Below are positions 6,482 through 11,033 of a stretch of DNA of 11,033 nt, piece after piece. The notes under the pieces were generated by a model. The model saw only the letters and a program-made list of their open reading frames with translations, searched no databases and was not told the origin of the DNA. A program made the position numbers and the translations under genes. This DNA comes from Deltaproteobacteria bacterium (GTDB taxonomy: Bacteria; Desulfobacterota; Syntrophia; Syntrophales; UBA2210): the NCBI GenBank assembly GCA_011056825.1, contig DSBH01000214.1, positions 1 through 11,033 on the forward strand, in the 5' to 3' direction. Position 1 is the first letter of the stretch, and the number at the start of each line of letters is the position of its first letter.

Positions 6482-6943
6482 TTATTTGGGGAGAGGCGCG
6501 TTCGACGGCGGCTTGAGCAACTCGATTTTTCGAAGCCTCGGTACGTGTCGTCCACCTTCGAAATCCGTCGTGAGCCAGATGTCGACGATTTCCTTTGCCG
6601 TTTCCACGTCCGTTTTTCGTCCTGCCAGGACAAGCACGTTTGCGTCGTTATGCTCCCTGCTTAATCTCGCCATCTCGGGATCAAGACAGAGAGCCGCGCG
6701 TATACCGTGATAGCGGTTCGCCGTAATGGACATGCCGATACCGGAACCACAAATCAATATACCGCGGTCCGCGGTGCCGGACAGAACATTTTCCACCACG
6801 TCCCCTACAAAATCAGGATAATCGACGGATTCGAGGCTGTCAGTTCCCGCGTCGAACAACCGGTGGCCGTTGCCGGCAAGCCAGGTTTTTAATTCTTCTT
6901 TCAGGGTGAAGCCGCCGTGATCGGCTCCCATGGCGATATTCAC
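6482..6943 (-). CDS. rpiB: Ribose-5-phosphate isomerase B
   Basis: A 153-residue RpiB (LacA/RpiB family), which interconverts ribose 5-phosphate and ribulose 5-phosphate in the pentose phosphate pathway. Visible motifs are GADHGG (6-11), DYPDF (41-45), CGSGIGMSITANR (65-77, with the catalytic-region cysteine C65) and REHNDANVLVLAGR (96-109). The length is normal. The start is GTG at 6943, overlapping the fabF stop as GTGA, and is supported by GGGAGG five bases upstream and by the family N-terminus (MNIAMGADHGG). An ATG four codons later would cut the first strand. Its product ribulose 5-phosphate is the substrate of the RibB half of RibBA, encoded downstream. Confidence 0.95.
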   Translation of the reverse strand: MNIAMGADHGGFTLKEELKTWLAGNGHRLFDAGTDSLESVDYPDFVGDVVENVLSGTADRGILICGSGIGMSITANRYHGIRAALCLDPEMARLSREHNDANVLVLAGRKTDVETAKEIVDIWLTTDFEGGRHVPRLRKIELLKPPSNAPLPK

Positions 6944-8205
6944 GAGTACCTCCCGGAATCAAATTTTTTCAGCACGATGACTGAGTTGACGCCGCCGAAA
7001 CCGAACGAATTCGACATGGCGACGTAAAGGTTCCTTTGCACCGGCCGGTGAGGCGTGAAATCGAGATCGCATTGGGGATCGGGATTGTCGAGATTGATAG
7101 TGGGGGGGACCGTGTTTTCGTTAAGAGCCTTGACGGTCAGCACTGCCTCGATGCCGCCCGCAGCGCCGAGCATGTGGCCCGTCATAGACTTGGTGGAACT
7201 CACCGCCAGCGATTGGACATGATCGCCGAAAACCGTCTTTATGGCCTGCGTTTCGTAGATATCGTTGAGCTGCGTCGATGTGCCGTGAGCGTTAATGTAG
7301 TCGACATCGGCCGGCGAAAGACCGGCGTCCCGCAAGGCGAGATCCATGCAACGAGCAGCCCCCGGATGGCCGGGCGGCGGCGCCGCGATGTGATACGCGT
7401 CGCAGGTTGACGCGGTGCCGATGATTTCAGCGAGAACAGTTGCTCCTCGTTCGAGTGCCGTTGTAAGTTCTTCGAGCACCATGACGGCGGCCCCTTCACC
7501 GATAATGAAGCCGTCCCGTTCGGCGTCGAAAGGCCTGCTCGCCCGTTCCGGTTCGTCGTTCCGTGTCGACAGGGCCCTCATGGCGTTGAATCCAGCAACG
7601 GCCAACGGACTGACAGCGGCGTCGGTGCCTCCCGTGAGCATCGCGTCGGCGTATCCGTCCGCGATAAGCCTTGCCGCATCGCTGATGGCGTTGTTGCCGG
7701 CGGCGCAGGCGGTAACGACGCAGCTTATGGGGCCCCTGGCGCCGAGGTGTATAGCCACGTTGCCCGGCGCCAGATTCGCCAGGACAGCCGGAATAGCCGT
7801 GGGCGACATGCGCCGCGGCCCCGCCTTCATGATATTTTCTTTTTCCCGTTCGATCGTCTGGAGACCGCCGATCGCGGAACCCATGAGTACCCCGATACGA
7901 TCGGCGTTGGTTTCGTCGATGACCAGGCCGGCATCGTCAACGGCCATGCGGGCGGCGGCCAGGGCGAAAATAATAAAATCATCCAGACGGCGGAGTTCCT
8001 TCGCGCCGATAAAGGCGAGCGGATCAAAACCCTTGACCTCACCGGCTATGGTGGTGGAAAAACCTGTCGCATCGAACTTCGTGATCGGACCTATGCCCGA
8101 TCTGCCCGCCAGGACGCCCGCCCAGGTGTCCGCCACGGAATTCCCCAAAGGATTGACTGTTCCCAGTCCCGTGACGACGACTCTTCTGCGCGCGCGATCC
8201 ATCAT
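6940..8205 (-). CDS. fabF: 3-oxoacyl-ACP synthase II (beta-ketoacyl-ACP synthase, FabF)
   Basis: A 421-residue KAS II condensing enzyme, which extends acyl-ACP with malonyl-ACP by decarboxylative condensation. The thiolase-fold Cys-His-His triad is clear: C167 in VVTACAAG, H307 in NAHGTST and H344 in SMTGHMLGAAG, with the supporting lysine K339 in SSTKS. N-terminal VVVTGLGTVNPLG and C-terminal NSFGFGGVN are typical, and the length is usual. Two ATG codons in a row (8205 and 8202) make the exact first residue uncertain by one. There is no clear Shine-Dalgarno, and the acpP stop lies 3 bases away, so translation is probably coupled to acpP. It overlaps rpiB by four bases. Confidence 0.97.
   Translation of the reverse strand: MMDRARRRVVVTGLGTVNPLGNSVADTWAGVLAGRSGIGPITKFDATGFSTTIAGEVKGFDPLAFIGAKELRRLDDFIIFALAAARMAVDDAGLVIDETNADRIGVLMGSAIGGLQTIEREKENIMKAGPRRMSPTAIPAVLANLAPGNVAIHLGARGPISCVVTACAAGNNAISDAARLIADGYADAMLTGGTDAAVSPLAVAGFNAMRALSTRNDEPERASRPFDAERDGFIIGEGAAVMVLEELTTALERGATVLAEIIGTASTCDAYHIAAPPPGHPGAARCMDLALRDAGLSPADVDYINAHGTSTQLNDIYETQAIKTVFGDHVQSLAVSSTKSMTGHMLGAAGGIEAVLTVKALNENTVPPTINLDNPDPQCDLDFTPHRPVQRNLYVAMSNSFGFGGVNSVIVLKKFDSGRYS
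6949..6954 (-). promoter_or_regulatory. Ribosome binding site supporting the GTG start of rpiB
   Basis: GGGAGG on the minus strand, inside the 3' end of fabF and five bases before the GTG at 6943. It fits that start and would be far less well placed for other choices upstream. Confidence 0.65.
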
Positions 8206-8208
8206 AAA

Positions 8209-8457
8209 TCAGGCAACCCGCTGTTTCAGATATTCGACCACGTCCCGAACGTACCGGATCTTTTCGAGATCCTCGTCGGCGATTTCGATCCCGAAAATAT
8301 CTTCCATTGCCATCACCATTTCAACGATGTCCAGGGAATCGGCCCCGAGATCGTCGATAAAGGCGGCGTCGAGACGGTACTCTTCCTCGGTGATGTTAAG
8401 TTGATTGATGACGGCTTCTTTTACTTTTTCCTCGATAATCGCGATGTCAACGGCCAT
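8209..8457 (-). CDS. acpP: Acyl carrier protein
   Basis: An 82-residue acidic acyl carrier protein that holds growing acyl chains on a 4'-phosphopantetheine arm. The attachment serine is S41 in LGADSLDIVEMVM, the classic DSL motif. The four-helix pattern and acidic helix II (VEMVMAMEDIFGIEI) are typical. The length is slightly above the common 77-80. AGGAGG stands six bases before the ATG at 8457, as expected for a highly translated gene. It lies between fabG and fabF, the standard arrangement. Confidence 0.98.
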   Translation of the reverse strand: MAVDIAIIEEKVKEAVINQLNITEEEYRLDAAFIDDLGADSLDIVEMVMAMEDIFGIEIADEDLEKIRYVRDVVEYLKQRVA

Positions 8458-8463
8458 TCGTTT

Positions 8464-8469
8464 CCTCCT
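8464..8469 (-). promoter_or_regulatory. Strong ribosome binding site of acpP
   Basis: AGGAGG on the minus strand, six bases before the acpP ATG in the 50-base fabG-acpP spacer. Confidence 0.75.
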
Positions 8470-8484
8470 GTTTGTAATAACGCC

Positions 8485-8497
8485 GCGCGATGCGCGC
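8485..8497. repeat. Short inverted repeat in the fabG-acpP spacer
   Basis: GCGCG-ATG-CGCGC, with complementary CGTTA/TAACG bases further out. On the plus strand it is followed by TTTTT, but no plus-strand gene precedes it. In the transcribed direction it lies between the fabG stop and the acpP Shine-Dalgarno and could be an RNA processing or stability hairpin. In GC-rich DNA a five-base stem may also be chance. Confidence 0.3.
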
Positions 8498-8507
8498 CGG
8501 TTTTTCG

Positions 8508-9263
8508 TTACATGTATAATCCGCCGTTCACGCGGATGACCTGTCCTGTGATATATTCCGCGTCCGGCGATACGAGAAACGCCACGGCCGCGGCCACGTC
8601 TCCGGGATTTCCCATGCGCCCCAGCGGAACCTGCTCGAGAATACGTCGACGGTTTTTTCCGTCCAGTTCCGTGGTCATGTCCGTTTCAATGAATCCCGGC
8701 GCGACGGCGTTGACACAGATGTTGCGTGATCCCACTTCCTTCGCCAGTGACCGCGTGAATCCCAGTACGCCCGCCTTCGAAGCCCCGTAACAGGCCTGCC
8801 CCGCGTTACCTCCCTCGGCGACGACGGACACCATGTTGACGATGCGCCCCCATCGCCGTCGAAGCATGCCGCGGAGAACGGCGCGGCAGCAATTGAAGGT
8901 TCCCTTGAGATTGGTGTTCATGAGCGCATCCCAGTCCGCTTCACCGGTACGAAGGACCAGGGCGTTCATGGTCATGCCGGCGTTGTTTACCAGTATGTCG
9001 AGGCTGGACTGTTCCTTTAAAATTTTTGTCGTCGCATGGCGGACGCTTTCCGTCTGCGCGACATCGAAAGGCGCCGGGGCGCCGCGTCCGCCGATCCGCT
9101 CGACGGCTTCAAGAGTTTCACGGGCGGCTTCCTCGTTGCTGAGATAATTAACGTACACAAAGGCGCCCATGGCGGCCAGCCGTATCGCCACAGCCCGGCC
9201 GATGCCGCGGGACGCTCCCGTAACGAGGGCGACTCGATTATCCAGAATACCCGGTTCCTTCAT
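8508..9263 (-). CDS. fabG: 3-oxoacyl-ACP reductase FabG
   Basis: A 251-residue short-chain dehydrogenase/reductase, which reduces 3-ketoacyl-ACP to 3-hydroxyacyl-ACP with NADPH. The cofactor loop is TGASRGIG (15-22), followed by NNAG (93-96). The catalytic set is N118, S146, Y159 and K163 (YGASK). The FabG-like ending YITGQVIRVNGGLYM is present. The frame is open upstream to 9455, but that part overlies fabD in another frame. The ATG at 9263 gives the usual N-terminus, with a weak GGGAAG eight bases upstream. It is about seven residues longer than E. coli FabG. It lies 26 bases after fabD and 50 bases before acpP, and that context supports FabG over other SDR enzymes. Confidence 0.96.
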   Translation of the reverse strand: MKEPGILDNRVALVTGASRGIGRAVAIRLAAMGAFVYVNYLSNEEAARETLEAVERIGGRGAPAPFDVAQTESVRHATTKILKEQSSLDILVNNAGMTMNALVLRTGEADWDALMNTNLKGTFNCCRAVLRGMLRRRWGRIVNMVSVVAEGGNAGQACYGASKAGVLGFTRSLAKEVGSRNICVNAVAPGFIETDMTTELDGKNRRRILEQVPLGRMGNPGDVAAAVAFLVSPDAEYITGQVIRVNGGLYM

Positions 9264-9289
9264 ATTGCTAACTTCCCGGCCGATCCGGA

Positions 9290-10225
9290 TCAGAGGCCGG
9301 CCAGGGTTTCCTCCAGGGACCGACGGTCCTCGATATTGAACAGCCGGATTCCCGGCACGATACGCTTGATGAGGCCGGAAAGCGTCTTTTTCGGTCCCAG
9401 CTCGACAATCGTCGTCACGCCCGCCCCCTCCATTCGTTCTATGGTTTCCTGCCACCTGACGGGATCGGTAAGCTGACGGACCAGGAGGGAGCGGGTGCTT
9501 TCCCGGTTGTGAGTCAGTGTCGGATCACAGTTCGGAATAACCGGAATGGTGCAATTTTCAAACGATACGGTGGAAAGCGTGTCGTCGAGACGGCGGGACG
9601 CCTCATCGAGCAGCCCGCAGTGGCAGGGAACGCTTACGGATAACCTGCGGCCCCGGCCTCCCTCGGCCTGCGCCCGTCTGATCACGTCATCTACGGCGGC
9701 GGTGGTCCCCGATACAACAAGCTGGCTCGGCCCGTTGAAATTTGCCGCCGCGACGATTTCTCCGTCCCGGTTCGACTCGCGGCAGATCCTGTCCAGGGTG
9801 GAGCCATCCAGGTTCATGATCGCGGCCATGGCGCCACTTCCTTCGGGTACTGCCTCGTGCATGTAGGTCGCTCGGGCCTTGACGAGACGCAGCATATCCG
9901 GAAACGGAAAAGCACCCGCCGCCGTAAGGGCGGCATATTCACCCAGGCTGTGTCCGGCTGCGGCGATGGGGCTTACGGAACTGTATCGCTCGAAAACCCT
10001 GAAGGCGGCCATGTCCACGGTAAAGACCGCTGTCTGGGTGTTGATGGTGCTGTCGAGTTCTTCCGGGGTTCCGTCGAAACACAACGCTGCCATGTCCCGG
10101 CCGAGGGCCTCCGATGCTTGCTCGAAAGTTTGCCTCGCCTCGTCGAAGGCGGCGTACAGGTCCTTTCCCATTCCCGGGTACTGCGATCCCTGCCCGGGAA
10201 ACACCAAGGCACAGTCAGCTGTCAT
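9290..10225 (-). CDS. fabD: Malonyl-CoA:ACP transacylase FabD
   Basis: A 311-residue transacylase that moves malonyl from CoA to acyl carrier protein, supplying the extender unit for fatty acid synthesis. It has the N-terminal VFPGQGSQYPGMG (Q12 in the oxyanion region), the nucleophile S93 in GHSLGEYAAL, R118 (carboxylate-binding arginine, KARATYM), H202 in SVPCHCGLL and C-terminal VELGPKKTLSGL. The usual motif around the histidine is SVPFHC or similar; here a cysteine replaces the aromatic residue, which should not affect catalysis. The ATG at 10225 gives the family N-terminus, but the best GGAG is about 12 bases upstream, which is a long spacing. It directly follows rpmF, with neither plsX nor fabH between them. 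Confidence 0.96.
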   Translation of the reverse strand: MTADCALVFPGQGSQYPGMGKDLYAAFDEARQTFEQASEALGRDMAALCFDGTPEELDSTINTQTAVFTVDMAAFRVFERYSSVSPIAAAGHSLGEYAALTAAGAFPFPDMLRLVKARATYMHEAVPEGSGAMAAIMNLDGSTLDRICRESNRDGEIVAAANFNGPSQLVVSGTTAAVDDVIRRAQAEGGRGRRLSVSVPCHCGLLDEASRRLDDTLSTVSFENCTIPVIPNCDPTLTHNRESTRSLLVRQLTDPVRWQETIERMEGAGVTTIVELGPKKTLSGLIKRIVPGIRLFNIEDRRSLEETLAGL

Positions 10226-10289
10226 AGTCGGTCAGGTCTCCGTTCCATGGATCGGTGTCGCATGGACGCCGATCGGCAAAAGCCGCCCG

Positions 10290-10466
10290 CTATTCCACCG
10301 ATATGACGTCTCTGCCCTTGTAGGTTCCGCAGTTGGGACATACCCGATGGGGCAGTTTCGGTTCTCCACACTGGGGACACACAGATGCCGCCGGCGCCGT
10401 AAGGGCGTCGTGGGACCGTCGTTTGTTCCGTCTCGCTTTTGAATGTCTTTTTACTGGATTTGCCAT
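10290..10466 (-). CDS. rpmF: 50S ribosomal protein L32
   Basis: A 58-codon gene for ribosomal protein L32 of the large subunit. The translation begins MANPVKRHSKARRNKRRSHD, the diagnostic N-terminus of bacterial L32, and contains a four-cysteine zinc ribbon made of CPQCG and CPNCG about 13 residues apart, ending GRDVISVE. This is the C+ form that binds zinc; zinc-independent paralogues lack these cysteines. The ATG at 10466 lies 4 bases after the yceD stop, with only a weak GGGG in the upstream position, so it is probably translated by coupling to yceD. The yceD-rpmF order is conserved in most bacteria. Confidence 0.97.
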   Translation of the reverse strand: MANPVKRHSKARRNKRRSHDALTAPAASVCPQCGEPKLPHRVCPNCGTYKGRDVISVE

Positions 10467-10470
10467 GTTT

Positions 10471-11019
10471 TCAGGACCCCTTTTTTGCTACCTTGAAATT
10501 TTTTAACACCGTGAAAGGCGAATTTTTTGTTTCTTCCGTCGAGTGACCGCAATCACCCTTGTTCAGGTTTTGCCCGCACACGGGGCAGAGCCCTTTGCAG
10601 TTCTCGCTGCAAACCGCGCTGATTGGAAACTGCAGCAGGACCTGTTCGAGGATGATCGGTTCCAGCTCGATAAGGTCATCCCGGTAAATCCCTGTTTCCA
10701 GGTCCCCTTCCGCCAGTTCAATGTCGCTGTCCTGCTCGTACCCCGTCTGCGCGGGCGTCATCGCGTAGAAGAAGGCGCCCTTCAATGACAGGGAAAACAG
10801 TTCCAGGCACCTCGTGCAGGCGGTGGAGCAGTGAATCTCGACGCTGCCCCTGATGGACACCCGTTTTCCCGACCGGTCGGCCCGGCAATGAAACAGGATT
10901 TCATCCACGCGAAATCGACGTGCCGTTTCCTGCGGCGCCCGGCTCTCAAACCACGATTCGTCTCTCGTGCAGTCAATCGAGAGTCCCTCCGGGGGAATTT
11001 CAGAAACGATTATACTCAT
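10471..11019 (-). CDS. yceD: YceD family (DUF177) 23S rRNA accumulation protein
   Basis: A 182-residue DUF177/YceD protein. Homologues in bacteria and plants are needed for normal 23S rRNA accumulation, and the gene nearly always precedes rpmF. The N-terminus SIIVSEIPPEGLSID matches the family start. There are two cysteine clusters: C64, C68 and C71 (CSTACTRC) and the family signature near 137-157 (CSENCKGLCPVCGQNLNKGDC), suggesting metal binding. An acidic stretch lies between them. The length is normal. The ATG at 11019 leaves only 14 bases of upstream sequence in the window; the AGAGG there is very close (2-3 bases) to the start codon, so the start rests on homology more than on the ribosome binding site. 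Confidence 0.92.
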   Translation of the reverse strand: MSIIVSEIPPEGLSIDCTRDESWFESRAPQETARRFRVDEILFHCRADRSGKRVSIRGSVEIHCSTACTRCLELFSLSLKGAFFYAMTPAQTGYEQDSDIELAEGDLETGIYRDDLIELEPIILEQVLLQFPISAVCSENCKGLCPVCGQNLNKGDCGHSTEETKNSPFTVLKNFKVAKKGS

Positions 11020-11033
11020 GACCTCTACCGGAA

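Noticed and set aside
7415..8790. Long overlapping plus-strand open frames opposite fabF and acpP (329 and 347 codons)
   Set aside because: Low-complexity Ser/Ala/Arg-rich or otherwise featureless translations lying antisense to confidently identified genes, with no supporting ribosome binding site pattern.
9264..9455. A 64-residue N-terminal extension of FabG, or a fabD-fabG overlap
   Set aside because: The extension overlies the fabD 3' end in another frame and is not FabG-like. The ATG at 9263 gives the normal N-terminus.
1..11033. Mobile elements, CRISPR arrays, tRNA genes or a defence or secondary metabolite system
   Set aside because: All genes are recognisable core functions with consistent strand and style. 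I saw no direct repeats, transposase, integrase or cloverleaf sequence.

Overview
The window is a dense block of housekeeping genes, all on the minus strand, so transcription runs from high to low coordinates. The gene order (yceD-rpmF-fab genes-rpiB-glyA-dCMP deaminase-nrdR-rib genes-nusB), the moderately high GC and the protein sequences suggest a member of the former Deltaproteobacteria (Desulfobacterota/Syntrophobacterota type). That assignment is inferred from remembered gene order and not from a search. There are no RNA genes, insertion sequences, CRISPR arrays, phage genes or defence genes. About 95% of the window is coding, and no gene-free stretch exceeds 162 bp.

Read in the direction of transcription, the first block (11019 to 6482) is yceD (DUF177), rpmF (ribosomal protein L32, a 58-codon gene), fabD, fabG, acpP, fabF and rpiB. 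It supplies a ribosome assembly factor and a ribosomal protein, then malonyl transfer to ACP, ketoacyl reduction, the acyl carrier itself and the condensing enzyme of type II fatty acid synthesis. Ribose-5-phosphate isomerase B is fused translationally to the end of fabF by a GTGA overlap. plsX and fabH, which usually sit between rpmF and fabD, are absent.

A 162-bp spacer with a perfect 13-bp GC-rich stem-loop separates this block from the second one (6319 to the window edge): glyA, a ComEB-type dCMP deaminase, nrdR, ribE, ribBA, ribH, nusB, a stand-alone M17 aminopeptidase N-terminal domain protein, and the N-terminal part of trkA. This block joins one-carbon and dTMP precursor supply, control of ribonucleotide reductase, riboflavin synthesis, transcription antitermination and potassium uptake control. 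Short spacers and ATGA or longer overlaps suggest translational coupling. ribD, normally near nrdR and ribE, is missing: only 10 bp separate nrdR and ribE.

I see no undescribed multi-gene system here. The points that merit a second look are the two clean gene absences (plsX-fabH and ribD), the M17 N-domain protein without a catalytic domain, two inverted-repeat structures between genes, and the choice of ribH start.
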